Assembly: GCA_947034885.2 (NCBI GenBank)
Contig: OX344749.2
Span: 2,619,501-2,683,500 of the forward strand
DNA from: Thuidium tamariscinum
Lineage: Eukaryota; Streptophyta; Bryopsida; Hypnales; Thuidiaceae
DNA: 64,000 nt
Reading direction: 5' to 3'
Part shown: positions 35,913-47,671 of the stretch, piece after piece
How the letters are laid out: every line of letters starts with the position of its first letter
How positions within the stretch are numbered: the first letter of the stretch is position 1
Notes under the pieces: generated by a model
Database searches by the model: none
Seen by the model: the letters and a program-made list of their open reading frames with translations, nothing else
Told to the model about the DNA's origin: nothing
Translations under genes and position numbers: made by a program

Positions 35913-36382
35913 GTGAAACAAATTTTTATTGAAAAAAAACACATTAAACTAAAAATGAATTGAACAATAATAAATTTAATTTTCTTACTTAAAATCAAAT
36001 ACAAACAAAAAATATTTTAAAGATCATCAACTAGTTCATCAAACTAAGGGTATTATTATTATAAAATAGATAGGACTCAACATTAGAGAATTTATTGCTA
36101 AAATAAAACATAAAGAAGTTAACGTAATTAATACATCTCCAAGGCCCAACACTCCAATCGCCTAAAGCTATTGTAGTCTAGGTTTTGTCTAAATCCCACA
36201 AAACCCAGGACTACAGTATAGAAGTTCAAATTTAGGGGAATGATCAAATAGTCTAACGTATTTGTGACTAAAGTCACATGTAATTGGAAATGGGATAGAA
36301 AATACACATTAATAGCACTTAAATTTATAACAATTGGTATTCACTCTTATTCCCAAGTATACAAATTTGATGGCTAGTCCTT

Positions 36383-37311
36383 AACCCCGAAAGGTCAGAG
36401 ACTATGTCTTCACCAAAAACACACCAAAACTGCCATGTCTACTTCAAGCACCAAATTTTTGAAAAAAAACATGTTTAGACATATGTAACCATAGGATCTT
36501 ATAGTACACTTGTGTGAAAAGATGTGGAAAAAATTTCAGAATTTTCCACCATATAGATTGCAAGATATTAGCATTTGAATTGACAAAACCCCTTTTTCTG
36601 TCCCTGCAAAAAAGCGGGCAGCTGCACTTCACAAGGTCACATTTCTATGAAAAAATGTCCGAAATGGTGGTGCTTCTTTGGATTCACTCTTCACGGCAAG
36701 TTGGCTATATGCTCAAAAAAATTCACATCATTTGGAATCGTACAACATATAGGAGAAAATTAATAAGTAGAAAGAAGTAGAGGGTGATTCAAAATACTAA
36801 ATTGTTAAAATTTTATTTATAGAATTAAAAAATGTCAATCCCAATGGTTGTAATGTTGTGACAAACAATCAACATCCAAAATTTTAATTTTTTTCCAAAA
36901 ATATTTAAAATTGAGGAAAATAAAGGCTTTCAAAGTTTATTTTAGAGTAGAGAATCCATAATTGCCCGCAAACTAAATCTCTTTATAGCTTTCGTCTCAT
37001 AAATCAAAATGGAGTGATTCAAAGCTTTCTGCATATATGTACATCTTGAAAACCAATTTCAAATTTTTAATTTTGAAAAAAAAGTTTTTATAAGAAATTT
37101 TTGGGATGCCCGCCGACCAATGAAAACTACATATCATTCAATAACTTTTTGACCATGTAGTCAAAAGTTATGAAAATTGTTGGGCCTTAAAGCTACTCCT
37201 TGAGCACATGTTGTGTGAAAATTTTAATGAAAAAAAATAAAAACTCCATCCGTAGTGAGCTGCCCAAAATCGCTATGTTGCCAAAAAACGCAGTTTGGTT
37301 CTTTAGGGGTT
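36383..37311 (-). mobile_element. TTAA-flanked non-autonomous element, family 1 copy C
   Basis: Reverse-oriented 929 bp copy. TTAACCCCGAAAGG lies at the left border and CTTTAGGGGTTAA at the right, so TTAA is intact on both sides. The interior parallels copies A and B, for example CATGTAGTCAAAAGTTATG and GGGCCTTAAAGCTACTC. Non-coding; chance frames such as 36514-36780 are not supported. Confidence 0.8.
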
Positions 37312-37839
37312 AATAATGCTATAGATGCATGAATGCAATTCCAATTCTAAACTAGTGTGTGGCTCAATTTCTATAAAGAATTAGTTGTGTAGACCAATAA
37401 TTTGTCATGCATGATCTAGACTTAATGCAATTTAAATATAATATTATATATAACAACAATTGAATAATACATGGTTCATTAATTACTGGTAAATGTCTTT
37501 ACCAAAGAAATTGTTGCTGTCACTATTTAGCTATATCAAATTATTAAATTAGGATGCTTAAGAAAATAGTCCCTATCCTATCTAAAAACAATTTGTCACT
37601 ATTTAAATGCAAGGCATGACTGTGTAATGCAAGCCCCTTTATTTCTCTTGCACAACTTCACAACCATTTGTTAAAATATCCCATCAAGATATTATTCACA
37701 ATTAGTCTCCTAATTTTCAATTCTCAACAAGTGGTTGGAATTAAGCCTTAATTAAGCTTAACACCAACACCCAGCTTCAAGACAACTTGTTTAGAGCTAA
37801 ATTTCTATATCTAAACCAAATCTTCTTTGCCCAACAACC
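37312..37839. other. AT-rich intergenic DNA
   Basis: No gene or bounded repeat recognised. Confidence 0.45.
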
Positions 37840-38960
37840 ATACCTTACAAACTTAATTCAACAACTTGTTCATACATGTATGGGACTCTATCCCTGGCCA
37901 TGGCGGTCATAACATCGACAAGGTGAGCGTGGAAGATGTTGTTTTGTTTAGTATGCAAGGAGTGAAGTCTTATGGTTGTGTTGATTTGTGGATGTCCACA
38001 ACTAATAAGGGAAGGCAAAGAAAGATTCAAATCAAATTGATCATTTGCACACTGTAGAACTGCAAGTGACACTAGCTTTTGCTGATTGAAGTTCTTGGAC
38101 TGCACTTACTTGCATCATGATAAGTACTTTGTTCCTACTATAAGCTTTGGAACCTGTGCTTCTGAACTTGAGAAGTGTCTCCGAGAATTTGAGTTGTATG
38201 TTGCATTCTGTTTCATTTCTTTGTAATGGCGCGCTATGCTGAAGTCGACTTTGTCGTAGTGTTTGTTTAGAGTTTTGTGAATGTAACTGGAAATGGCGAC
38301 TTCAAAGTTGTGGAGTCTCATGTCACCAATTACGGTACGTTTTATTATTTTGGTTAGTCTCAATTGATGTACATGCCTTCAAAAATGTCAGAAGTAGCAT
38401 TGAAGGACATGATTATTGGGAAGTATTGATTGAGAATGCTATATATGTACTACTGAAAGTAGTTACTTTGCAATTGTAATTAAGGAAAACTTATTTCAGT
38501 ATGCAGCTGCAAATAAGGTGTCAGTCTATGGTTATTCCTTAAGAACAACCACGTTTACATTTAAGGTCCTAGTTGAACCATTCATAACCATTGAAGGTGC
38601 AAGCAGGAGCAAGAGATATATAGAAGCAAGAGAGCAAAAGAATATAGTGAGCGGTCCTCCATGGAGATGTATCATGATTTCCGTTTCCTGAAGGTCAACT
38701 TTGGTACCGAGCACTTGAAATCAGGAAGTGAAGGTTCACATTTCAGTGAATACAATATCCATGGGGCTGTTACTGTGTTTCAAAATGTACCATGTATAAC
38801 TAAAATTTCAAGAGGTATAGACATTGAGATTATGAATGTTGTTTTCTAGCACAATTACTTTAGGATCAGAGTAGACCGAGCCTTTAGAGGAACTTGAACA
38901 GATCAGACTGTCAAGCTACATAGTTGTCTTCAGTTCTGTGATAGAGAAATGCCTAAATGA
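37840..38960 (+). other. Gene-like segment of unknown identity, probably decayed
   Basis: GC content rises for about 1.1 kb and several plus-strand frames of 60 or so codons (37866-38057, 38661-38849) have balanced amino-acid composition. Pieces of adjacent frames read like protein, but stops interrupt them and no acceptor/donor pairs joined them into one frame that I could defend. No domain was recognised. It could be an old pseudogene or exons of a poorly conserved gene. Confidence 0.3.
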
Positions 38961-39428
38961 TAGAAACCATGTTCTGTTGAAATGGTCTTGCCATCTTGAG
39001 ATTGAGTAGTTCCAGAATTGTGAATTAGGAATTTCTTGAAATGAAAATTGAAAAAAAACATTTCAATTGATTTGAGGATGATGTTGGAATGAAATTGAAT
39101 ATTTTTTTTTACTCCCTTTGAAAAGAATTATGTACTAAATTATGCAAAACTGGTGTACATGAAAGTCCCAATCCTGAGCTCAAAGAAGTTGTTGTCATCA
39201 ACAGATGCCATGAACACTCTTTTTGTTCATTATGAACAAAAATGTGTTGAAATACACAACTACAAGTACACCTTTATGTTCTTGAATAACAAAAAGTTGT
39301 TAAAAGTAACATCCAAATCAACACCTTTTGGCTTGAAATTGTCCGAGTCAACATGTCCTAATTAACAAAAGAAATCAACACTTTTATGTTAAATTTTTGT
39401 TGATTTGGACACCATTTTTCTACTAGTG
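38961..39428. other. Intergenic DNA with a CACTA-like terminus at its right end
   Basis: No gene recognised. The right end reads TTTTTCTACTAGTG, the inverted form of the CACTA-C/G-TAGAAAAA end seen at 7363. Upstream bases GTGTCC and ATCAAC match the sub-terminal sequence at 7363-7400 in part. Confidence 0.35.
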
Positions 39429-39582
39429 GTTTAAGGTGACGGATTTTAGGTGACATTCAATGTAGCAACACATATTTTTACAACAACAATGATGTTCGCC
39501 ATAACATCTTGGCGAACATCATTGTTGTTGTAAAAATATGTGTTGCTACATTGAATGTCACCTAAAATCCGTCACCTTAAAC
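39429..39582. repeat. Perfect 73 bp inverted repeat (foldback)
   Basis: Bases 39429-39501 and 39510-39582 are exact reverse complements over 73 bp, separated by 8 bases (TAACATCT). Arms begin GTTTAAGGTGACGGATTTTA and end GATGTTCGCCA. Sequence just outside has CACTA-like motifs (TACTAGTG on the left, CTTATAGTG about 15 bp to the right), so it may be the core of a CACTA-type MITE. No mismatch at all implies a recent origin or ongoing correction. Confidence 0.85.
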
Positions 39583-41130
39583 ATGGGTTCCTTATAGTGA
39601 GTTCAAGACTATTCTAACACCATTTAGTCCCTTGTAAGGTACTAATCTACCATGCAGTTTAGGGTAACTAATACCCTCAAAATGTAGATATGTACCACAA
39701 TACAAGTTGCAGTAGTGACAAATTTCAAGTAACTTGCACCTACTAAAACAAGTGAAGAGACCCCCAAAACTACCATTGCACTCTAGGAAATACAATTAGG
39801 CTCTTAAGGAGCAATCCATCGATAAAGGCTTGGGCAAATGTTACCAAGATGGTGCCACTGTAGGTACTCTTGGCCATCTTCTTCCAGAATTGCAATTAGT
39901 CTACAAAGGTCATCAGTTGAGAATTCAATTAAAAAAAAATAGTTCACCATCTGTAGTCAAAGAGAAGGCACTGCAAGTCCCAATTCTTCTAAAAAACACC
40001 ATGAATTCAAAAAATTGGTTTAAGACAACATGATGAATTGGTAGAGGTAGCAATCCATCTTTAGATTTCACCTAAATCCTATATTGTAGATAGAAATTGG
40101 AGAAAGATTCTGAAACCTAAGGCCCTAGGCCCCCCTTCTCACATCCTAAGCACACCTTAAACCAAATCAAACCCATAACCCTGAAAGATGCATAAGGCAT
40201 GCAACATACACAACAACTAAAAACAAATGAAGGGAGGCATTAGAGAGCATGTAACCTACCAAAAGTTGCAATACTAAATCGTTGCAGGACCCTAGGCATG
40301 AATTACAGAAAAATTACAAAATCCCACATGACTTCGGCGTGGCCCACAAGAAATAGTTGTGCATCTAGAAATTTGGAAGCCAACAATTGGAAATTTGCAA
40401 TGTACGCTAGAGAATTCCAAAGTAACGGGGACAAAAGACTAAACGACATCTCAACGCAAAGTGGCCTTAAATTAAAATTAGCCCCTAATAGCTTTGCAAA
40501 ACTACCAAGCTATTATGCCAACTCATTTCCCACCACCCTAAAGGTGCCTAATTCAAATTTAAACAACATATTAAATTAATTTATAGCTTGGTTACCAAAG
40601 CTATTAAATGTCAAACTGAACTTACTAAGCACTTACATGAGAATAAAAATTTGGCACCCTATTTTTTTTCTACTACTAAAAAAAATGAGGAATTTTTTCC
40701 CACCCTATTTTATATATAAACCCAACTAAGATATATTACCAATGCTATTATACATCTATAGAAAATATAAATTTTTCCTCCTATGAATTAAATTGACCCT
40801 ATTTTTTTATTATATGCCACTTTCTACTACATTGGGAGTTTATCCCCTGAGCCATTTGTCCATTTTTTTGATATTTAGGTATTTTCATCATTAATTTGTT
40901 TTGTCTACCAACTCTTTCCAAAATATTTTCTAAAAACAATTCAAATCTTTATTTTTTATTTAATTAATGTTGCCATTGATAGTTAAAATATGATGTTACA
41001 AACTTCAACCATGTATAAGTCATGTATAGGAATCTTACAACCGGCTCATTTGAACCATTCAAAGATTGAGGTATAGCATGGAAAAAGAATTGGAATTTTT
41101 CATCTTACATAATGAATACTCAATTCTCAT
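39583..41130. other. Intergenic DNA, partly less AT-rich, unassigned
   Basis: From about 39780 to 40580 composition is milder and short plus-strand frames exist (39830-40033, 40298-40579), but none shows a known domain or a defensible exon series. 40600-41130 is AT-rich with no recognised feature. Confidence 0.35.
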
Positions 41131-41779
41131 GCAATCCCAATCAAGCAAACCAAATTATAAATTTAAAAAAACAGAGTTCCATCTTTGGTGAATTGTCAAA
41201 GTTAATTTTCATTGTTTCACACAATATTTTATTGACAATAAATCATGATAAATTTTTTTTATTTGATTTCATAGGTACATAGGAAACATCTATCCATCCA
41301 TCTTTCATATTAAAAAGCACCCAATAAAGTAACAAAATTATGGTTTAGGAAGAAATCAATGTGATGCATCATATGATCAAATTTTGTAAAATAGATATCC
41401 CTATATTTTAACTAGATTTTGCTATTTGAGCCTTGTTCTACAATTAATTTTGTAGATTTCTACATGATAATACAATTTCTTTGCCAAAAAATCTAGTTAA
41501 AATATAGAGTCTACATCTGATTTTACAAAATTTGGTCATATGATGAATCACATTGATTTCTTCCTAGACCATATTTTTGTCACCTAATGGGGGGCTTTTT
41601 AATATGAAAGATGGATGGATGGATGTTCCCTACATATCTAGGTGATCAAATCAAATTTTTTATCATGAGTTGCTTTCAATAAAATATTGTATCAAACCAT
41701 ATTTATTAACTTAAAAAATCACCAAAAATAGAATTTGTTTTTCTAGAATATGAAATTTGGTATGCTTGATTAGGATTGC
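41131..41779. repeat. Foldback element with arms of about 310 bp
   Basis: GCAATCCCAATCAAGCAAACC at 41131, given here as GCAATCCCAATCAAGC, is answered by TATGCTTGATTAGGATTGC ending at 41779. Going inward, AATATTTTATTGACAATAAA faces TTTCAATAAAATATTG, GATGGATGGATGGATGT faces ACATCTATCCATCCATC, and TATATTTTAACTAGATTTT faces AAAATCTAGTTAAAATATA, around a centre near 41455. It is an imperfect inverted repeat along its whole length. 52440-52970 is a diverged relative. Confidence 0.75.
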
Positions 41780-42319
41780 GCAAAGATGCAATGATAATTA
41801 TCTTTAATATCAAAATATACAATTATACTGCATATTGTATAAAAAATGTGAATCGTTCAAATTAGCTTGTTATAAGATTACAGTATTTGACCTATACATT
41901 ATGAAAATGACAAAGAAAAAATCCACTTGACAAACTTGACTACTAATGGGTATTTTCATAGTCATTTTACACAAGCCAATCTAATCTACACAAGCCAAGT
42001 TTCTACCACTAGAAGAGCTACAAATAAATTTCGAGAGGATAAACTTCATGAAATATTTTTTGTACATTTTTTAATTGAAAAATGGAATTGGGATCTAATC
42101 TAAGTCAGTTCATATTTTTTGGAGCTTTGTAAAATTACTTATGAATTTTTGAAGTAAAAATGCAATATTCACTAAAGCATCCACTCCTTGAAATGAGTTT
42201 ACAAGCATGTGCCATTTATACATTACTAGTACAATGAAAAAGCAAATCATACCCTCTATATTAAACTGAAGATGCTTTTAGAGCCCACATACTTTATAGA
42301 CTTCCTTATTTACTCTATT
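41780..42319. other. AT-rich intergenic DNA
   Basis: No gene recognised. About 42040-42160 belongs to the dispersed repeat described at 28360-28490 (shared TTTTTTGGAGCTTTGTAAAA-type sequence). Confidence 0.45.
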
Positions 42320-42431
42320 CACGTTCTATATACTCCATATTCATTTTGCATACTTCATCCACATTCAATAAACTCCATCGTCATTCTACATACCTCATTT
42401 GCATTCTACATATTCCATCCACATTCTACGT
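42320..42431 (+). repeat. Minisatellite, 20 bp period, about 5.5 units
   Basis: Successive 20-mers follow a CACATTCTACATACTCCATC consensus with one to six differences each: units start at about 42320, 42340, 42360, 42380, 42400 and 42420. The exact 20-base spacing despite substitutions supports a tandem array and not chance. Confidence 0.8.
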
Positions 42432-43024
42432 AAAGTTACAACACATAATTTTGACAACTTTCTTAAACTGACTACTATGGCTTATTGCCCTATATCTACT
42501 CTCCACTATTATAAAAGTTGAAGGTCAATTTTAGAAACACTTATTTTTAGTACTTTGAAAATTCATAATACATCTATACCTTAAAATAGGCTATTTTTTT
42601 TAATTTCTTTTTGTTTGTTTGTCACATTGAAATATCCTGGACCATACATCCCTTGGTCACATTCTTAGTACCATCGAAAAGCTCTGGCAAGGAGGGGGTA
42701 CACAAGCTTTGTTGTTTGGCATTCTCACCTACAATAGGAAAGTTATGAGTTATTGAGTTATTGTTTATTCTAAAAAACTAGAAATTAAATTACTTTTACT
42801 TTGTTTTTGGCTGTGGCAACAGTGAAGACCACATTAGCTACAATATAAAGTCCATAGATGCATTATACGGGAATCTTGAATCCCCTTTAGACTAGAGGAT
42901 ACCCTACAAAAAGTTTTCCAATACAATAATAGTTTATAATGAAATAATTTTTACTATATAATTATTGTTGAATTGCTTATATGTGTGATTTTAGATGTAA
43001 GGTAGAAGGTTATTAAATGGAGTG

Positions 43025-43144
43025 GGTTCTAAAATGGTGCCTTACCTTAAATGTACAATATTTGTATATGTTGCTTTTTCATAGCCTTTAGCAATGTACT
43101 GATAGTGTGTTTGTACATTTTAGCTAGGGCACCATTTTAGAGCC
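43025..43144 (+). mobile_element. 120 bp MITE
   Basis: The ends form an imperfect inverted repeat of about 30 bp: TTCTAAAATGGTGCCTTACC at the left faces TAGGGCACCATTTTAGAG at the right, continuing inward with AATGTACAA facing TTGTACATT. Non-coding. Confidence 0.65.
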
Positions 43145-43299
43145 TACGCTCTTTCAACTTCAAAATTTGATAACTAATTCTACAAAGCTCCTTAAAATAT
43201 AAAACGACTTGTACTAGATGTCAATTCCACTTGTCTTTCAAGGAAAATATACTGAAAAATATTTCAAGGTGTTTCACCTCCCCAAAATTCAGTTTCAGC

Positions 43300-43818
43300 C
43301 CTTAGATGGTCGATTACTGAGCCTTCTACCTTAGTTACCTTACCTCATCCACAATCTGCATCCTCTGATTTACAGATCAAGTCCAGCTCAGATCCCGATA
43401 GATCCCAATCTCGGAAGCTTGAAAAACCCCCACAAGGGGGTCCACAATGAGGCTCATGAGCAGCCCCCGCAGCTACGTCAAGTTCGATTGTCGTTCCCCC
43501 ATTCCTGCCGTTGGAGGCCAAGACTTTCCGGCAGTGGGGTCCCAACTAAAGGACTTCGCTCTCTTGCTAGAGGCTTCGCAGTTGGCATGCATGCTACTTT
43601 CAGGGTCCGCAGCCGGACTTGGCAACAAATCGGAAGGCTTCTAGCGAAGGATCGCCTGCAATCACTACTACCGGTGTGCGGGCCTAGCTTCCGCTGGTTG
43701 GCTTCCCTTGGGTTGAGTGACGGACTTCGAGCTTTGATGCCCAAGCGGTGAAAACTCTCCGAGGAGGAGGAGGAGGAGGAGGAGTGTCACGTCCCTGGAG
43801 TTGTGATTTGGGAGCTCC
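43300..43818 (+). promoter_or_regulatory. Promoter and 5' leader region of the ceramide synthase gene
   Basis: Composition changes sharply at about 43330 from AT-rich desert to GC-rich genic DNA. Several overlapping frames are open here only because of that composition. A (GAG)8 tract lies at 43761-43784, 35 bp before the start codon. No transcription start or TATA box could be fixed. Confidence 0.5.
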
Positions 43819-46800
43819 ATGGAGAACAAGGAAAACGGCAGCCAAGACTCCGAGGTAGGTGACCGAAGTTGGACTCTGTTTTTAATTTGAAGCTGTGCAT
43901 GGGGCCTGTGGGATGGGGAGTTGAATGAATTCCTTGATGGGTTGGGTTGGGTTGGGTTGGTTGGATTCATCGTGGTATGAATTCGGGCTATTGTGGGTTT
44001 TGTGAATTGGCAGCGGTTTGTCAAGGATTCGGGGAGTCCTCTGTGGGGGGCGTTCTCCGGGACGACGACTGCAGCTGCGGTGGTGATGGGGTCGCTGCTG
44101 ATGGTGGTGCCACCGCGATGGGGATGGGGATGGAGAGAGACGTTGAAGTGGCCGGACTGGGAGAAGGAAAGCTACCCGGCGGCCAAAGATTTGCTCATGA
44201 TCCCCGCGTTTGCTGTGCTCTTTCCGACTGTGCGCTTCTTGTTCGACAACTTGCTTTTGGAGGTTCGTGAGTCAGCTTGGCGCTTGGCGTTTCTGAGCTC
44301 TGGAATACTACACTTGAACTATGGAGATTTTCCGTTCCTTGCGAATTCATAGCTGACTGGGAGTCTTTTCTTGGGAATCCGTAGCTAAATTGAAGTGCCT
44401 CATAGCTAACTTGGAAGTTCAATTTGAATTTTTTCTGGATTTGGGGTCTCATGTATCATAGACTCGAATTGTTTCGCTCGGAGTAGCACTCTCTTTCAAG
44501 GTTGTAAGTATTAGGGGAATCACGGTTGTGTTCTCCCCAACTCCGACATGGCCTATTTGGAGTTTTTCAACTAGTTTTTCAGTGAATTGGTTGAAACTGG
44601 ATTCATTGAGTATTGGAGACGATGAACATGGGTATGTTTAAATAATTTTAGGTTCTTTCCAACCCCTGCAATATTATATATTCAGAAGTCCTCCCGAGTT
44701 ATCAGCAAGCGAGCCTGTTGTTGGACCATTCCTTCTGTCATTCAACTTATTGTTCTCTCTGCCCAATTCGTAGAAGTACCCTCCATAGACTCGTCGTTTT
44801 CATTCACACTGCCCTTTAGACCGGAGAGATTCTTCTTCTTCTTCTTCTTCTTCGACACTTGAATTAAATTAGAAATATCTTGAGTATACTGGAAGTATTT
44901 TAAGGATTTAAGAGGGATGCTGCAATGCTGTTCAACAAATGTTATGACTGGAGAATGACTGGAGAATGTTATGACTGCAAAATGTTATGACGGCAGAATC
45001 CAGTGGAGCTTGTTACGTAACCCTCCATTTTATATATGCCAAGAGAAATGGATGAAGTGCAGGGGAACGGGTTATAGTTTAGAATTTAGGGCTGCAGTTT
45101 AGAATTCAAGGAGGTTGCTGAAGTCTATTGTGACTCCCTTTTGTTTTACGGACTTGCAGAGAGTGGGAAGGAAGGTGATTTTTGGTGCACAGCAGCCCTT
45201 CATAGAGGTAGTATCCAAAGACATGGAGGATTATCAACATAGGAGGCTCACGAAGTTCAAGGAGTCTGCGTGGAAGGGTCTGTATTACCTCACAGCGGAA
45301 CTTTTTGCTTTGGCAGTGACTTACAATGAGCCCTGGTTCACCGAGAGCAAGCAGTTCTGGGTAGGCCCGGGCGATCAGCGATGGCCTAATCAGATGACGA
45401 GGTACTTGCTTATACATTGTGTCCCTGAAAGAGACTTGAATGCCCCCGCATTTGAAATTTCGTATTCTTGTCGCTGAAATTGGCACTTCACAAGTTTGTA
45501 CCTGAATTTTCAATTTCCACAGGCCGCGCTTGAAAAGTACAATTTGTGGGATCCCCTTCTCACAGTGCCATTGTTTCGGTATCGATTGATCAGGCTTAAG
45601 CTGAAAGTGCTCTATGGATTTGCGGGTGGATTCTACACATACAGCATCTTCGCCTTGATATTCTGGGAGACCAAACGAAAGGATTTTGGTGTTAGTATGT
45701 CACATCATGTTGCTGCTGTTGTCCTCATCATTTTCTCTTACCTTTCCAGGTAATTGGCCTTTAGCACCTTCATAATATCCATGAGAACCCTAGTTGAGTT
45801 CTCTTTTAATTCGCTTGAAAAGGAATATTCGCACCTTGTTCTTCAACGTTTGAACAAGTGAATCTCTTCAACCCAATGAGCCATTTTGTCACATGTGAGA
45901 TAATCTCAGAGGTTTAGATTTTCTTGGCTTAATCTGAGTTGACATGACTTTGCCCTAATGAACTCCGAGTTGTCAGTATTCTCGAAAGCTTCCATGCCAC
46001 TATTATGCATAGCACATAAGTTTGAAAAAACAAAGACAAGTACTTGAAAACTGTATGCTATTTGAGATTCTCAAACGTGGTGATTCACTTTTCTACCACT
46101 GCCTTGTTATCATTAACATTCTTTTTTGAATTTTTTTATCACCGTCATTCCAGTATTCATGGAAGGCTTTCTCTCATTCAAATAGAACTAATTTATGTAT
46201 ATGTGTCATTGCAACAGATTTGCTCGAGTTGGTTCGGTAGTACTCGCGATCCATGATGCCAATGATGTGATCCTGGAACTAGCGAAACTGAGCAAATACC
46301 TCGGCTTTGAGGCTTGCGCTAGCGTTGCTTTCGTACTATTTGTAGTGTCTTGGGTCCTCTTGCGACTCATCTACTTCCCATCATTTGTCATTTGGAGCAC
46401 GAGGTAATTTACTCTGAATCCTGTGACTCCTCATTTCCTATCGTTTGTTCGCAAATGCTTGATGCAACAGCTTGTATGTAATTCTCATTTGAAACTCTGA
46501 TAATTGAACTAGCTTCTTTAGGAGGCTACTTAGTTAGACTTGCAGAGATTAAGTTTAGTTAGTTTTACGAATCTTTGTCATGTTGCAGTTTGGAGAAAGT
46601 GATGTAAGAGCAAATTTTGATGTCTCCATTTCTCAAATATTGTGTTAAAATTCTTGTTCTGAGTTTTCGTCATGTCTGCTTGTGGACTATGTAGTTATGA
46701 AGTTCTGCAGCTTCTCGACCGAGACACGAACCCACACGGCCCGGTCTTGTACTATATCTTCAATACCTTGTTGATCAGCTTATTCATCTTGCATATCTAC

Positions 46801-47181
46801 TGGTGGGTCTTGATGTGGCGTATGATAGTGAAACAAGTTCAAGATTGGGGGAAGATTTCTGATGACATTCGCTCGGGTACGTTTTGGCACTCCTATTTTT
46901 ACCTTCTACTTTTATACCTACTAAAGTGTAATCATTATAAAGCGTTTTTAAATTGCATATGGGTCCCTTAATGTTTTTGGCATACTTTTTTAAACCTTCA
47001 AATCTTTTTATTGGATTCATTTCTCCTCCTAAAGATTTCAAAGCAGACTCTTTTGACTGTTTCATTTCACCTCCTATGCATCGGAAAGCCACCACGCTTG
47101 ACTTATGTAGGCATTTACGGAGTCACTGTGCTCTCTCTTTCAGATTCAGAAGACGAAGGGGACACGGACAAGGAGGACTGA
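43819..47181 (+). CDS. Ceramide synthase, LAG1/LOH type (TLC domain)
   Basis: Seven exons join in frame: 43819-43854, 44014-44262, 45160-45401, 45594-45749, 46218-46403, 46695-46876 and 47144-47181, giving 362 aa. Ceramide synthases N-acylate sphingoid bases in the ER membrane. Visible signatures are [10 protein letters not shown] and FPTVRFLFD before the domain, [13 protein letters not shown] and VTYNEPWF, then the Lag1p motif with the catalytic His pair at 213-214 ([12 protein letters not shown]) followed by [20 protein letters not shown] (229-248), and [12 protein letters not shown] near the end. The tail [18 protein letters not shown] is acidic, as in plant LOH proteins, and offers casein-kinase-like sites. 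The protein is about 50 residues longer at the N-terminus than Arabidopsis LOH proteins as I recall them. Exon 4 begins at the acceptor before 45594; the frame upstream of it (45496-45593) is also open, but only the 45594 start keeps phase. Confidence 0.9.
44830..44853 (+). repeat. (TTC)8 microsatellite in ceramide synthase intron 2
   Basis: Eight uninterrupted TTC units inside the 897 bp intron between exons 2 and 3. A second simple repeat, (GGGTT)n at about 43940-43962, lies in intron 1. Confidence 0.9.
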
Positions 47182-47671
47182 CAAATAATATTTCCCTCGT
47201 GAGTTTCAACGACAAAGCTAATGTTTCCAGGTTCCCTGCTTGCACGAGAATTCAGCATTGAGTCCAATTCGTACATACTTTCCTTGTTGTGATCAGTCCG
47301 TGAAGTTGCTCGCTTCCACAATGGGAGAACCAAAAGCCAACCCCTAATTTCTGTAAATTTTCTGTACATTTTGAGCTGCTGTTAGGCTTATTTATCCATG
47401 TTGTAAGTTCAAGCGGTGAGGACAGAGCAAGGCGATTGATGAACTTAGTAATGGAGAACAAGATCCACTAGCCAGAGAGTTTTGAAGTCGAAGGTTGCTC
47501 ATCTAGTGGCTTCCATCTTCTTTGATTGTGGGCAAAGTTTCAATGCGTTTTCAGTATGTGTGTAATAACATTCTGCGAAGTCTTGGAGCCAGGATGTATT
47601 CTGTTTATTAAATTGTATTCATTTTTGTATTATTTTTCTCCCGTCGGGAGATCCTCACTCGTCTCTTAGAT
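47182..47671 (+). other. Probable 3' UTR and flank of the ceramide synthase gene
   Basis: Genic composition continues to about 47640, where an insertion-type repeat begins at 47672. TAA/ATTAAA-like A-rich signals occur near 47610-47640, but the polyadenylation site cannot be placed with confidence. Confidence 0.4.

Noticed and set aside
36514..36780. 88-codon open frame inside family 1 copy C
   Set aside because: The corresponding frame is not preserved in the other copies, so it is chance in a non-coding repeat.
43345..43760. Several overlapping frames of up to 118 codons on both strands upstream of the ceramide synthase start
   Set aside because: They overlap each other, carry no domain, and are explained by the GC-rich leader region.
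43940..43966. GGGTT tandem run as a telomere-like tract
   Set aside because: The unit is GGGTT and not the plant TTTAGGG, and it is a short simple repeat within an intron.
45496..45593. N-terminal extension of ceramide synthase exon 4 using the TTTCCACAG acceptor
   Set aside because: It would break the phase with exon 3, which ends with two bases of an Arg codon; the acceptor before 45594 restores phase and gives the family's expected sequence.
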